Shown here: piece by piece, positions 22,920 through 35,265 of the stretch
How positions within the stretch are numbered: the first letter of the stretch is position 1
Layout: every line of letters begins with the position of its first letter
DNA from: Agapanthus africanus
Taxonomy: Eukaryota; Streptophyta; Magnoliopsida; Asparagales; Amaryllidaceae
DNA: 64,000 bases
NCBI GenBank assembly: GCA_030015575.1
Contig: CM057338.1
Span: forward strand, 632,206,189-632,270,188
Reading direction: 5' to 3'
The notes under the pieces: model-generated
The model's input: the letters and a program-made list of their open reading frames with translations, nothing else
What the model was told of the DNA's origin: nothing
Databases searched by the model: none
Position numbers and translations under genes: made by a program

Positions 22920-25127
22920 ATGTTTTCAGGTGCTGAGTTTTTTAGGAATTTTTAATATGCACTCAACAGATGAGTATTCTGGGGTTGTATTGGGAATCGA
23001 AGATTCGATCGGATTATCAAACTTTGTCTATGTGTTTTTCCGGATAATTTTAGAATATGTTAAAAAGTTCGACCGGATGTAAATACCCAATCTTTCCCCT
23101 ATCGGGAAATTTCCAAGTGTTGGATCTTTCCGTGGTTTAAGGACGTTCTAAGTAGTGCAAGTAACGCGATGGTCCCTCTAGAAGACAACAAACCTTAACT
23201 CGATTATGTGACCGTCTTGAACTGCCCTTTGAACCTTAGGGTTTGGAGCAGTACGGCGTGCCACATGTGAGGCGTTGGCTTGACTCTTCTATGGCTGGAC
23301 CGTTGGTACTGAATGTTTTTAAACTTGTTTCATGTGTTGAGCTGTTTCGGGAAAACTTGGGTGTTCGATTGCTCGATCGGAAAGTTTAACATTTTCTATT
23401 TATTTGGAATGTGATACAATATTTGGAATTCACAAGTAGTTATGAGATAACTGAATGAATGTTATAAATCTAGCGGTTTAGTCTCACTTGATCGGTTTCC
23501 ACGGAATTTTGATGTGATCAAAAGTCCGTCGCAATCACGTAGCGTACGCGGATACTCCCCGGGTAAACTTAATAGACAGCCTCACTCCATAGCCCCGACC
23601 AAGTGACTGTAGGAGAACCCCGTCGCCGAAAGCATCCGTAAGGGTGCTCGCGGTAGCGGTGTTCCGCCTTGGTGCACTTCGTCGATGGTATCGGGGGTGC
23701 GGCCGCCTACTAAAGTTTGCGACGAGTATTCGATCAGGACGTCGGGAATCTTGTTGAATTGCCTGACTTGATATTGAAAAGAGTTTTCGATAATGAGACT
23801 AAAATGCGGGGTTATAATGGTTAGGCATGCGATGTCTAAGGAATTCATTTGATTAGGCATGCGATGTCTATGCAAGTTGCGGATTCCAACTGTTGTAGTT
23901 TTACACTTTCTTTTCTGTGACCGTAAGTGTAATATGTGATATCGCCGGTTTTGTTGCTATATGTCAACGACAATTGGGATGCGCATATTTACTTACGTTG
24001 ATGACATGTGATGTTATGTGTTGCTGGATATGTTATATTGGATCGTCGTGTTTGAATAGCCGGGGTTTTTTTTTATGTGAGATGAGTGTTTTTCTTTTTC
24101 ATTCATGTAAAAACTTGTATGTAATATTCTTTTATTGGGGCACTTCCAGGTTGCGGATGTTGTCACCTTTTGTATATTATTTACTTTTCCGCAGTAGGAT
24201 AGACCCAAGGAGGGGAGCATAAGTAACCGGGTTCTAGGGTCCAGTGGGAGACCATCTCGAGGAGTCGAGTCCGGGTCTCCTAACCCTAGAATTGGTAGGG
24301 TTGCTTGCCACTCTCGTAGGGGTCTAGGGGTGTGGGATTGGCTATTCATCACGACCGTGGAATCCGTATTTTATACTGGCTCGTATTAAAAACACGGACG
24401 TCCTAATATATCCAATATTTCATAGGATTCTTCTGCTGCGATATCTGTGATGTGATCATGTGATGTTCTGTGATAGATACCGTATATAGTATATTTGATA
24501 TATTATATAGGCGTTACTTATGTTTTACACCCGTGCTAGCCCTGCCTCGCTCTGTCGTTAGTTACCTAACCTAACGGTGCACGAGGGGACATCGAGGCGA
24601 ATGCGGATGGCATAAGTGTACGTCGTATTTATCTGTGATGTTTAGGTATTTAAATGATGGGAATTCATTAATGTGATTAATGAAATAAAAGAAACCTAAA
24701 GATGTTGTAGAATCGAATTTCAAAATAAAATAGGTAGCTACAGTTCTTGCTTTGCGCAGAGGTATATGTGATATATCCTGCACCTTATTCGATGAGGAAA
24801 GGACCGAGATCCCTTCACAGGGAGTGACACCTTTAGCAATAACTGGCAGATGCTACAACCCTCGGTTTGTCTTTTTGATTGCTTCTATAGTTTCAGTTTT
24901 GCACAGCGATATATATGATATATCCTGCACCTCATTCGACGAGAAAAGGGCCGACGATCCCTTCACCGGGAGTGACCCCTTTAGCAAAACTAGAAAAGGC
25001 TCAAAATCACTCCATTTCAAAACTTCACTCGATTCTACAACGATATCAAGTTCATTAAGCTCATGGTTTTTCTGAAAAACCTGCGTAGCCCTCTGTCATT
25101 TCAGATAAGTACTACTTAGTATTCATG

Positions 25128-25337
25128 CTGCGGTAGTTTGGCCTCCGTCAAGGCGTAGTGTATGGTAGCTAACTAGTGCTTATCTGCCAGCATATGATGC
25201 GATTGGATTAGGGTATTCGTACGGCGTAGTTTGGCCTCCGTCAAGGGTCGTACGGGTGGGTTTAATTCAATCAAGAAATGACGGGTTGAACTTGACTAGC
25301 GCCCTGTGGGTAGTTTGGCCTCCGTCAAGGTCATAGG
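25128..25337 (+). other. Triple hairpin array of Cop-A1
   Basis: Three hairpins at 25128-25158, 25218-25254 and 25303-25337. Each carries the same apex TAGTTTGGCCTCCGTCAAGG, but the basal stems differ: CTGCG/CGTAG, CGTACG/CGTACG, CCTGTG/CATAGG. The apex can form TTGGC/GTCAA around CTCC. Confidence 0.75.
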
Positions 25338-25771
25338 ACGCTAGGGGCAAAAGAATTATCGGGAATTTCAAGTGTTGAAATTTGCAATGAGATTGCGTAC
25401 CTTCTATGAGATAGTTGGATCCCGATACCCACTGGGAGTAAGAGTTACTCCTGGGAGAGTTTTACACATTACAATTAGCCGATCAAGTAGGTGTCTAGAA
25501 AGGTGTCAACGGGGTTACGCCTCTGGGAAAATGAGGTTTACATTAATTAGGTTCGTGCGAAAGCACGGGGGACCTCCCTCAAAGTACCGACACTGGCCTG
25601 GCTGAAAGATTGGCGAACTTGTAGTGTGTAATTAATCCCGGCTAGTCTTTCCTTTTAGGGTTTGAAGGAAGATTTGATAAAAACAGTTGGAGCCATCCTG
25701 ATTAGATAAAATAATAACCAATCTGATCTTGCAAGAGCATACGCAGAGTGTTTTCTTTTCTCTCTCTCCAG

Positions 25772-28571
25772 GTAGCGACCATGTCACGCCTTAATCAAGA
25801 TAATAATACGGACTATTGACCGAACCCGATTGTTATACTGAGCTGGGGAACGTTGGTCCCGCTCCAACTTATAATTGTTATAAGACAGAGCAGGAAATTG
25901 GGGATTACCAGAATTCCCGTGCCGCCCAAACGAAGTAAGTGCATGCTGATGCATCATCTTCGGGTGTGTTCATTATATAGAACTGTTTCTCAGTGTCCTT
26001 TACGTCCTGGGTATATGATACCGGATCAGGATCCCGCATATGTAATATATTACATGGGCTATAGATAGGTAAAGAACTGAGAACGGGTAATAAGTTTCAT
26101 GAGGCAGAAAACGGGGCAAGAGTTGCAGCCAAGTCTGTTGGTCACTGTCACCCTGTATTACCAATACATTGATTCTGAACGAATGTTATTAGATACCGAA
26201 CCTGATATACAAAATCATATCAGTCTCTTTATCAGCAAAGAAATGATAAAATTTTGTATTGTTGGATAATGTTTTGAACATTTCCTATATCAAAAGTTGA
26301 TCGGTTCAGACACGTTATCTAAAAGCGTTGATGTTCTAAATCAAACTACAGTTCTTTAGTATACGGAACACACACAAGAGGAAGAGTTCAGAAATGAACG
26401 AATCCTTCTTGAGGCATTTTAGACTAGGTCATATCAATGCGATTCGACTGGCTGAAGTTACATTTTAGATGCATATTTAAATCAGTTTGAATTTACATCT
26501 TATGAAACTTGCCAGTCATGTCACAAAGATACGATGACGATAGCTCTGTTTACTGGAAACAGAGAAAGAGTTAGTAAACTCTTGGGATGATACATGTTGA
26601 TGTATGTAAGGTCCCCTGTCTACATATGCCAGGACTGGTTCTTTATACTTCGTTACATTCTCTGATAATCTCTCAAGATTCAGACATATGTTCCTGTTGA
26701 AACACAAGTCCGAACCTTTTGAGATATTCACAGAATATGATTTAGAAGTAGAAAACCAAAACACGGGTATAAGTATTATGTCCTTTGATGAGATCGAGGA
26801 GGAGAATACTTGAGCACGGAAATCCTGGATTATTCTAAAGGAGAATGAGATTCTCTCTCAGCATTACTCCTCCGTATACACCATAGCACGATGGTATATC
26901 GGGGCGGAGCAATCACACCCTATATGATTAGGTGTGCTCTATGATGAGTACTACCGAGTTACCTATTTCCTTTTTGGGAGTTATGCACTTGAGAAGCTGA
27001 ATACCTATTGAATAGGGTTCAAATCAAATCAGTTGCCTACCACTTCATATTTGATATGATAAGGGAAGAGCCCATCTCTTAAGTTAGTCAAGATTTGGGG
27101 TTGTCCAGCCTATGTATGAAAAGCAAAATCCGGACAAGCTCGAGGCAAGATCTGTTATGTAGAACTGGAAATGTTCCAGCTATACAAACTGCAGCTGATG
27201 ATTTGAAAGAACCAAAGGATTCAATAGTTACCAACGAACCTCAGCCTCTCCGCCGATCTAGTAAGGTTCCTCATTCTCCTGAGAGATACTTCGGTTTCTC
27301 GATGACAGTGGGAGCGAGGATTGCATCATGAGATGATGACCCAACTAGTTTCGAGCAGGCCATCAGAAGTGCGACTCTGTAAGAATGTCTGGATTCTTAG
27401 CGATCTGAGATGGAATCCTTATACACCAACAAAGTATGGACTTTGGTTGCTATATCTGAAGGGTTAAATCCCCATCAGGAGCAAGTATATCTTGAGAAGA
27501 TTACTTGGTGTAGATGGAAAAGTTGAGACTTTCAAAGCTAGACTTGTTAAAGGTTTTCGTCATCGTCCAGGCGTGGATAATGATGAAACCTTTTTCAGTG
27601 GCTATGCTTAAGTGCATCCGGATACTACTTGCCACGGCTACATACCATGACTACGATATCTGGCGGTTGGGTGTCATGACTGCTTTTCTAAATTGATGTT
27701 TTAGAAGAGAGCGTCTGTAAGCACACAGCCAGAGGGCTTCGTAGACAGTGGGAGCAGCGGAAACATGTACAAGATGCTTTATAGGATAAAGCAGGCATCG
27801 CGGAGTTGGAACATCTGTTTTGATGTAGTAGTCAAACAGTTTGACATCATCAAAATGGTAGATGAACCTTGTATATACAAAAAGGTAGTAGGGAGTATGG
27901 TGATGATCCTCGTAGAGTACGTGGATGACATACTCTTGATAGGAAAGGAGTTTCTTATGCTACGCTCGGTCAATCTCCGCTTATCACAATGATTCTCCAT
28001 AAAGGATCAAAGTGATACCTCCTAAATCCTGGGTTTTGGATCTATGAGATAGATCTAATTGGATGTTAGGATTCTCACTAGTTGTAGTGAGATGGTATCA
28101 ATCGATCCTGGGGAGAATCACTGGAAGGGTTCCAGAGTGATAAGGACGACTGAAAGTCAGTCACAGGCATTGTCTTTACCCTCAGTAAAGGGACGGTATG
28201 TTGGAAGAGTTCCAAGCTAGATACCGTGGCTAACTAGACGATAAAGGCTCGATACATCGCTACTTAAGATGCTACAAAAGATTCAGTCTGGATGTATATT
28301 TGTTCATGAGATGAATTTAGTTCCTCCCATTGTGTGACAATGGAGTTGTGGCATATGCCAAGGAATGTCAGTCCCATTAATGATCCAGATATATTCTAAG
28401 GCAGTATCACCTGATCATGGAGATGGTTGATTTCCAAGGAGATCGAGGTTAGGAGAGTAGACTCAGAGGACAGCACGGCGGATCCACTCACAAAGGCCTT
28501 TTCCCAGAGAGAGACTTTTATGGGATGGTTGAGTATGAGATACTGCAACCACTGCTATCAGATGGCCCTAG
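25772..28571 (+). pseudogene. Cop-A1 pol, wrecked
   Basis: Follows the acceptor-like CAG. Recognisable islands: SWVYDTGSGSRICN (protease motif DTGS at 26017-26028); integrase remnants at 26400-27000 with many stops; QPLRRSSKVPH and PERYFGF near 27243-27300; reverse transcriptase with the first catalytic Asp changed to Gly (GGT at 27670-27672) but YVDD kept at 27918-27929. Next is a deletion of about 230 bp near 28075-28105, then RNase H debris. Start, frame and catalytic residues are lost, so no enzyme can be made. The same lesions occur in Cop-A2. Confidence 0.88.
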
Positions 28572-28585
28572 TGTAAGTGGGAGAT
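28572..28585 (+). promoter_or_regulatory. Polypurine tract of Cop-A1
   Basis: TGTAAGTGGGAGAT directly before the 3' LTR; one base differs from the usual TGCAAGTGGGAGAT. Confidence 0.85.
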
Positions 28586-30781
28586 TGTTAGTTATATGTA
28601 TGCCCTAGAGGCCATTACTATACATAGGATGTATATTGTAGTGGATGCTTGGACATATATAGGGAGGACTTTCTTGCTCGACATGATAGTATGCTATCTG
28701 GTTGCTCTTTACCTTAACGTGTACACTGATTGTCTCTCTGTTACATGTTGGTAAAGCCCTTAGGATGTGTACTTGACTACCTGGACTATGATGCGGATCA
28801 TACTAGTGGGGACAGGGTAGTCCATAAGTACATCCTTCAGGGTCCCTAGTCGTGGGTATATCGAGACAGGGCATCGATATACCAGAGTAGACTAGCGTAT
28901 ACCTTCTCGACCCATACAGATGAGCGATGGATGATCCCATATCCATTGGTGTTTGACATCAGAGATGATATACGGGTGCTCAGTGGAGACTGGGTACACT
29001 GGACGGACTCGCCGAGAACTCCCAGATGGTATTATACCTTACGTCAGATGGCAGTTCTCTGGTGACACTGGTACAGAGTAGTCTGTTGACCCGAGATCGT
29101 CATAGAGTCTTGTGTGATTCCCACTGTGCTTTGATTTCCACCTTAACACGTCCAAGAGGGCGTGCAAAACGGTGGCTTTTGGGTACAGTCCCGAATCACA
29201 TGGAGGCAATGAGCGATAGGAGGGGATTCGTCTCTCCCGGTATAGGGAGTTGATGTTGCGCTGTGTTCGATTGGCTATAACCGGAAATCCCTGGCCAGGG
29301 TTGCTGAGATTTACTGGTAAGTGTTACCTGTAGTTTCTCGAACTGTTATAGACCTCATATCGACACGACTTATCGAGCTATTGGGGTCTGACGTTTACCA
29401 CCCCTAGGCAAGATATGCGACATATCAGACGACGAGACCGGACTGTACGGTAAGAGTTTCTGGTTGGATTCACAGGAGTGTGAGCAGGCTTGCTCGTCGA
29501 TCTTCTGATCGTTCAATACCCGGGTGGCCGTTACGTTTAGCAGACCGCTTGCGGCTTGTGGGTGTTTGATATGATCATCATCTGCTGCCGGCGTATTGAC
29601 GAGTCTTTAGAGTCCTACACAGAGGTTTCCTGGCTCAAGCGAAACGAAATAGGAGCGCATATGAGATATGTGCAGGACCAAGAATAATGCGTGTATGTGA
29701 TACCGTATTCTATTCTCGCGATGAATGTATCGATTGGTTGTATGCGATATAACCTAGTTATCGAATCAAGGATTGATTCGATAAATCGATACATTGGATA
29801 TTAGTCGGTCATATGCGATATGACCGGATCGTTAAATCAAGTGTTGATTTAATGATTTAATGTATAATTATATATTTGATATATTAATTTGCATTAACTA
29901 GTATTGGTTCACTTAAATTGGATTTTCTCACTTGATGTGCACATTGTATATGTGATATATTTTTGTGTGCACTTGATTGTATCATGTTTGATGATACATG
30001 CTTTCTTGGGTTTGTGTAAAGATTAAACCATGGTTATTTAAATGGTTAGGGTTTTGATTTTCATATCTATTTATTTATTTATTTATTTTGGAAAGGAAAA
30101 TGATATGGTGGCTTTCTTTGTTTGCTTGTTGAAGCTTTGAACAAGTCCACCATATTTGTCTCATGCTTAACCCTAACCATTCCCACTAACCATAGTCTAT
30201 TCTCTACACCTAATCATGGTTGCTATATGATAAGTATTCCTTTTATTTTCTATTTGAGACAATACTTATCATATTATCTTCTTCTTCTTCTCCTTCTTCA
30301 AGATGAAGAAGCTTGCTACCAACAATGGTGCCTTGACAAAAAGAGTGAGAAATCCAATTCTAAAGTGAACCCACTTCCTATTTCTTCATCCTCTACCACT
30401 TGGCAAGTAGTATAAGGTGTTTTCTTCATAAGTTTCATGACTTGGTGAAGTGGGAGCTTGATCTTGTGTTGCCTCGACGTAGATCATCTTTGGCATCGAA
30501 GTCGACGACCTAGCCCGCCCTTTTCTCCGATGAAGCCGACGCTAGAGCCCGGGATCCGATGATCGCAGCGAGGGGACTTCATCATGGAGCTATGGAGGTG
30601 GAGGACCGGATCTACAAAGGTTGTATTTCCGTTCACTTCTTAGTAAAGTTGTTTACTAGTTTCTTTTTTGCCTAAAATTCTAGTCAACGATCCGTATTAG
30701 GGTTTCCCGGCACATGTAAAATTTAAATTTGGCATGGTTGATGCCTTGTGACACCCCATCAGTGTGCCTAGGAACCCTACA
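28586..30781 (+). repeat. 3' LTR of Cop-A1
   Basis: 2196 bp, same start and end as 20427-22632. The first 200 bp shows two substitutions (GAT to GAC, TTT to TCT). A short deletion lies near 30136 where the 5' copy has an extra TTCATGAAGC. It is followed by the right TSD GTTCG. Confidence 0.93.
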
Positions 30782-31135
30782 GTTCGGTCAACTTGGTCTC
30801 TGAGTCATAGTCTAGGGTCGGTCAAAGGTCGCTGCCAAAGAGAGAGAGAGAAAAGAAACACTCTGCGTGCACTCTAACCTAGATCAGAATGGTTATCACT
30901 TTATCTAATCCGGAAATCTCCCACTGTACTGTCAAATTCTCCTCCAAACCTGAAAGAAGAATCAATCGGGGTCACCCGAAGAGTAAACCAACTCATCAGT
31001 GGGAATCGGGATCCAACTCTCATCGCATGATAACGTGACGGAATCCACTCACGTTATCACACTCCAGAAGGTATGCGCATGCCTGGCAAGTTTCAGTTTC
31101 TTTAGAAACTCCCGATATGACTTTTACCCCATGTT

Positions 31136-31345
31136 CTTATGACCTTGACGAAAGCCAACAAATCATAAGTCACATGTCAAGTTCTGCCCGTCATTATCTT
31201 GTTAATTCGAACCCACCCGTACATACCCTTGACGAAAGCCAACAAGGTAATACGACTGTCCCAAACCAACTCATCTATCTATGCAACAAATGAATACCCC
31301 AGCAACTACCAAACACTATGCCTTGACGAAAGCCAACAAACATAG
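31136..31345 (-). other. Triple hairpin array of Cop-C
   Basis: Minus-strand order: 31345-31316 (stem CTATG/CATAG), 31254-31218 (CGTAT/GTACG plus TACC/GGTA), 31169-31136 (CTTATGA/TCATAAG, 7 bp perfect). All three share the apex TTGTTGGCTTTCGTCAAGG, which can form TTGGC/GTCAA around TTTC. Basal stems differ from one another and from those in A and B. Confidence 0.78.
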
Positions 31346-32838
31346 CTTGAATATTACTGACCATCCATAAGAAATGACGGAGGGCTATGGCTGGTTTTTG
31401 GCGAAAAAACCTTTAACGTAATGAACTTGATCTCGTTGAAGGAACCTGATAGCTTTTTATAAAAATATAGTGGCGAAAACCTTTGCTAAAGAGGTCACTC
31501 CCGGTGAAGGGATCTCGGCTCTTTCCTCGTGGAATGAGGTGCAGGATATTCCACTGAATACCGCGATGCAAAGCAACATGTAATCGACTATAGTGAAGTT
31601 ATTACCCTGACGTAAACTTCTGCCCAAGGGGTCAGTCCCGGTGAAGGGATATCGGCCCTTGCCCCGTCGAATGAGGTGCAGGATATTCCAACCGAATATC
31701 ACTATGCAAAACAAAAGGAAACGTCTTTTTAATAACACCTTTTAAATTGTTCCAACAACATCTAAATAGGTTTGTTTTACTTTGCATTGATCAGAATCAA
31801 CGCATCCCATCAATTAATCACACCAGAAAAGAACGAAAATAAAATGTACGTATATGCCATACGCATTCGTCACTGGGTCCCGTCATCACCCGTTAGGTTA
31901 CTTAACTAACGACAGAGCGGGGACTGAACTAGCGCGGGTGTAAAACATATACAACATCTAATAGTATATAAACCAATATACAATAATCGCTCCAGGCGTG
32001 ATAATATGCAACATTACAGAAAAGTAATAAGCATCACAGAACAATACAGATAATCTGGAATCCCCGGGTTTCACAGAGCCGCTGCTGAAACCCGACGTTC
32101 CCCTGTCGTGTGGATAGCCTGTGCAATGAAACCTAGACCCCTACGGGTGCGACAAGTTACCCGCCAAAACCTGAAGCGAGGCAGCCCCCTACAGCATAGT
32201 GAATGGACTACCCATCACTTCACGAAATCCGGTAGCTTGAGCACCCCTCCTTGGGCAACCTGTACCCCCTACGAGTGCGGCGAATAGTCTGCCAATTTTA
32301 AAGTGGGGCCCCTCTGCCTCTCAAAGCCATGAGATGAGGACCCGTTGTCCCCAGAACCTGGCTATCCGTGCACTCCGTCACGGGGTAAAACCTAGTACAG
32401 AAAATGGAAAAATAGTACAACAGGTATATCGACCGCAACCTGGTCGTGCCCCAAAAGAATATTATACAACAGGCAGTGACGGCAGTCCACAAGTTGGACG
32501 CTCGCCCCGCAATATCAAATGTACAAATAAATCGAAACTGCACTACCATTGCACACTGCTATCCACTACGACAAATCCGCAACATCACAGCACAACACAG
32601 AACATCAACGCGAATGTCACGTTCGCAAATCCGTCTAAAAAAACTATAGCAATCAGACGCGGTTTACCGATCAAATGACATTCACGGTCGGAGATATAAT
32701 GTAAGCACTGTAAACTAACACATTTAAATTTCGATCGACTAAATTTCCCGAAGTGGGCCCCACGCAAATCTGCTGTACAGTAAAAAACACTGTGCCCAAA
32801 TGAACAGTTCCAGAAACCACAATTTCCCAAGTAGAATC

Positions 32839-32957
32839 CACAGAAGAAAGATGGTCCATTGATTCACCTAGACGGCCGCGGTTCCGCGGCCAAAGCATGG
32901 CTTTGGCGGCGGTTCCGCGGCCGTACGGTCGGATCAGTGGGTCGAATTTCTTCTGTG
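32839..32957 (-). other. Long hairpin after the primer site of Cop-C
   Basis: Given on the plus strand: CACAGAAGAAA (32839-32849) pairs perfectly with TTTCTTCTGTG (32947-32957). CCATTGATTC (32856-32865) pairs at all ten positions, two of them G-T, with GGATCAGTGG (32931-32940). Core stem GCCAAAGC/GCTTTGGC (32889-32896, 32100+800 to 32907) is flanked by GGTTCCGCGG repeats. The core lies about 205-250 nt from the primer site. Confidence 0.78.
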
Positions 32958-33117
32958 TTCTTTAAAAAGCCTGCTTGAATTTCTGAGATGCTAAAAAAAA
33001 TTTTTAGACCGGATTTAAATTCAACAGAAACTTTAGACCTGAAAATTGTAGTTTTTGAAAATCCGTTCGATCGATCTTTTAAACGTCTTAGCACAAGTTA
33101 GTAAAGCTTAATGGCGT

Positions 33118-33130
33118 GGCTCTGATACCA
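33118..33130 (-). promoter_or_regulatory. Primer binding site of Cop-C
   Basis: The plus strand reads GGCTCTGATACCA; the minus strand reads TGGTATCAGAGCC, directly abutting the 5' LTR. Initiator Met tRNA type. Confidence 0.92.
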
Positions 33131-35214
33131 TGTAAGTCTACGGTAGCGTCCCGGCCGTCTTTCAGACACCAAATACGGAACAAAAACTTTTATAACTGGC
33201 GCTATCGCATACTAAAACCCGGATCTGCCATTAACGCTAAACTAACAATCTACAAAGAGGGAAGAAAGGTTATACCGAACGATCTGAGTCCTTCGTTCTT
33301 TAACCATCATCCCACGCTCCGTTGCGGCTGCTCTGATCCCGTCGATCTCCGATCTCCTCGTCCAGGTGGCACCACGTCAACGGATCTTTAAACGGGCTCC
33401 CGCCTTTGACTCGAGGCAACTCGGTCGTCAAGTTTGCTAAAAGAGACGACCAAGATTGATGTAGAGAATGAGTGGAATACTTTGTCTCGCTTCGTCCAAA
33501 ACCATGGACGAACGGTTAATAAAGCTGCCGTGGGAATCGGGTGATGGAATGAAATGAGCTGTGAAATTCCATACACCCCAAAATCTATCATAATCTTTTT
33601 ACCAGATAAAACATCAAGTGTGAGAGTGTGAGAGAGGGGGAAGGGGCCGGCCACATATATAGAGGTGGGGGGGGAGTGTAGGAGAGGGGGAGGTGACAAT
33701 AAGAAAATATCTTAAGTGTGAACACATAGTGTGAACACAAAGTGTGAACACAAAGAAAGCAACCAATGAAAACTCAACACCATTCTAACCTAGTCACCTC
33801 TTCTAGAAACTTCTAGAACCTTCCACACTCATCTCAAGAAAAGATAAATCCGTCTTTAACCGAATGTTAAAAGACGGCTGATAGAAAACTGGAAACTGGC
33901 AACTTCCAAAAGTGATCCCGAAACGAATTTCAGGATAACCCCGTAACTGTATAAATATACCCGCATTTGTATTACGACCGAATACAAATGCAACTGAGAC
34001 AAAGATATTATATCTACTCTGTATAATGCATGGATCCGGCTTAAACCAAAGCCCACCAGTATTATCTGCCCGAAAAATGACACGTGCCTAAACGCACGTG
34101 CATTTTCCGAACCCTGCCATAAAACCATACGGCCTCTACAACGTTTCGCCCGAACTTGGGAAACTATCTGTAGGGGACTCTAATGACTCGTCAGTACCCT
34201 GGCAGTGGGTTTAACCACAAGCCGTCAGCGGCACTAGTTATGCGTAACGGCTGCCCATGGACTGACCTCAAGGGAGGCTGATGAGCGAACTCATCCAGAA
34301 ACCCTACTGAGCCTAACAGTGACAATGTATATACAGTCCGGTCCGTTCGTCTATGAGTATCGCATATCCAGCCTAGGGGGCTAGTAACGTCAGACCCCCA
34401 ATAGCTGTATAAGTCGTGTCGGAGACAAGCCCTGAACACTCTGAGATACTACTGGAGTACTTACCAGTAAATCTCACCTGCCTTGGCCAAGGACTTGGTG
34501 TAATGGCTTTCCTAGATACAGCGCGACCTCCACCCCCAATACCGGGAGAGACGAATCCCCTGCCGATCCGCTCACGTGCCTCCATGTGGCTCGGGACTGT
34601 ACCCAAAAACTACTTGTTTGCACGACTCCTTTAAGCCGTGGTAGGGTAGAAATCAAAGCACAGTGGGAACTCACATGAGACAAATGACGACCTCAGGTCG
34701 ATGAACTAACCTGTACACATGTCACCAGGGAACTGCTATCTGACGATATGTATAATACCAACTAGCAGATTCCCGGCGAGTCCTGTCCGGTGTACTCATA
34801 ACCCAATGAGCACCTGTATACATCTTAGGTGATCCAACTGACACCAGTGGCTTGTGAGACCGGCCACCGCCTCTCGTCAGGGTCTCGACTGTATACACTA
34901 GTCTACTCCGGAGTATCGATGCCCTGTCTCGAAACTCCCACGACTAGGGACCACAATTAAGGATATGCTTATGAACCACCCAACTCTCACGTATATGATC
35001 GCCCTCATACTGTTGGTAGTCAAGCAAGATCCTAAGGGCTCTATCAAAGTGTAATCGTGATCAGTCACCTGAACCTATACACGACTGATAAAGGCAAACC
35101 AGATAGCATACTATCATCTCGAGTAAGACTGTCCTACCGGTATAGGTCCTCCTCAATCATTGCAATCACGTACCTGCGATCCAATAATTGACTTTGAGGG
35201 CACTATATCCAACA
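33131..35214 (-). repeat. 5' LTR of Cop-C
   Basis: 2084 bp, matching 15354-17452. About six substitutions were seen in the first 240 bp, fewer elsewhere. It ends at CCAACA and is followed by the TSD GATGA and the last codons of Cop-D pol. Confidence 0.92.
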
Positions 35215-35251
35215 GATGATAGGTCTTCGATACGCCAGTACATGGCCTTAG
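35215..35251 (+). pseudogene. Last codons of Cop-D pol, beyond the Cop-C insertion
   Basis: After removing one GATGA copy, the reading frame from 15353 continues as IGLRYASTWP and stops at TAG 35249-35251, exactly the C-terminus of Cop-B pol. This proves that Cop-C split a single gene. Confidence 0.9.
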
Positions 35252-35265
35252 TGCAAGTGGGAGAT
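35252..35265 (+). promoter_or_regulatory. Polypurine tract of Cop-D
   Basis: TGCAAGTGGGAGAT directly before the LTR, identical to Cop-B. Confidence 0.88.

Larger units (their letters stand above)
22647..25771 (+). other. Structured non-coding leader of Cop-A1 (replaces gag)
   Basis: A 3.1-kb stretch where gag is expected, with no gag motif and no credible ORF. Ordered elements shared with A2, B and C: a long hairpin (22793-22919); a CGTTAG/CTAACG hairpin (24556-24576); two direct repeats with hairpins (about 24753-24850 and 24895-24990); three hairpins with one shared apex (25128-25337). Next come a stem CGTGC-GAAA-GCACG (25554-25567) and a pyrimidine tract ending in CAG at 25771. The conservation of structure argues for a function at RNA level, such as packaging, translation or splicing; which one is not visible. 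Confidence 0.7.
20427..30781 (+). mobile_element. Cop-A1: defective copia element, complete ends
   Basis: 10,355 bp between perfect TSDs GTTCG (20422-20426, 30782-30786). It has two LTRs (20427-22632, 28586-30781), a primer site, a 3.1-kb non-coding structured leader, a wrecked pol and a polypurine tract. There is no gag. The LTRs differ only at scattered sites and by a few small indels, so the insertion is fairly young. Its pol damage is shared with Cop-A2 (43547-63908), so it was already defective when it moved. It lies in the start of Cop-C pol, about 50 nt past the conserved acceptor-like AG. Confidence 0.93.
30787..33117 (-). other. Structured non-coding leader of Cop-C
   Basis: On the minus strand, between the primer site and the acceptor-like TTGGCAG (AG at plus positions 30832-30833), preceded by a pyrimidine tract. 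It holds the same ordered elements as A and B: long hairpin (32839-32957), CGTTAG/CTAACG hairpin (31891-31911), two hairpin repeats (about 31495-31580 and 31620-31715) and the triple hairpin (31136-31345). The GAAA-loop hairpin of A was not found here. No gag is visible. The last about 45 nt next to Cop-A1 are the start of the pol region. Confidence 0.7.
15354..35214 (-). mobile_element. Cop-C: copia element on the minus strand
   Basis: Flanked by a perfect TSD GATGA (15349-15353, 35215-35219). Its LTRs read TGTTGGATATAGTGCC...GACTTACA on the minus strand: the 5' LTR is 33131-35214 and the 3' LTR 15354-17452. A primer site (TGGTATCAGAGCC) and polypurine tract are both on the minus strand. Excluding Cop-A1, the internal region is about 5.7 kb: a structured leader (33117 down to about 30832) and a decayed pol (down to 17468). 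It inserted into the last codons of Cop-D pol. Confidence 0.9.

Noticed and set aside
25133-25330. CRISPR-like reading of the three spaced 18-21-nt repeats
   Set aside because: Only three units, each embedded in a different paired stem, within a plant retrotransposon leader, and no cas genes. The hairpin explanation fits better.
22647-25771. Leader as a group II or group I intron
   Set aside because: No intron boundary signature or domain V-like hairpin was found, and no intron-encoded protein. The pyrimidine tract before AG fits a spliceosomal acceptor.
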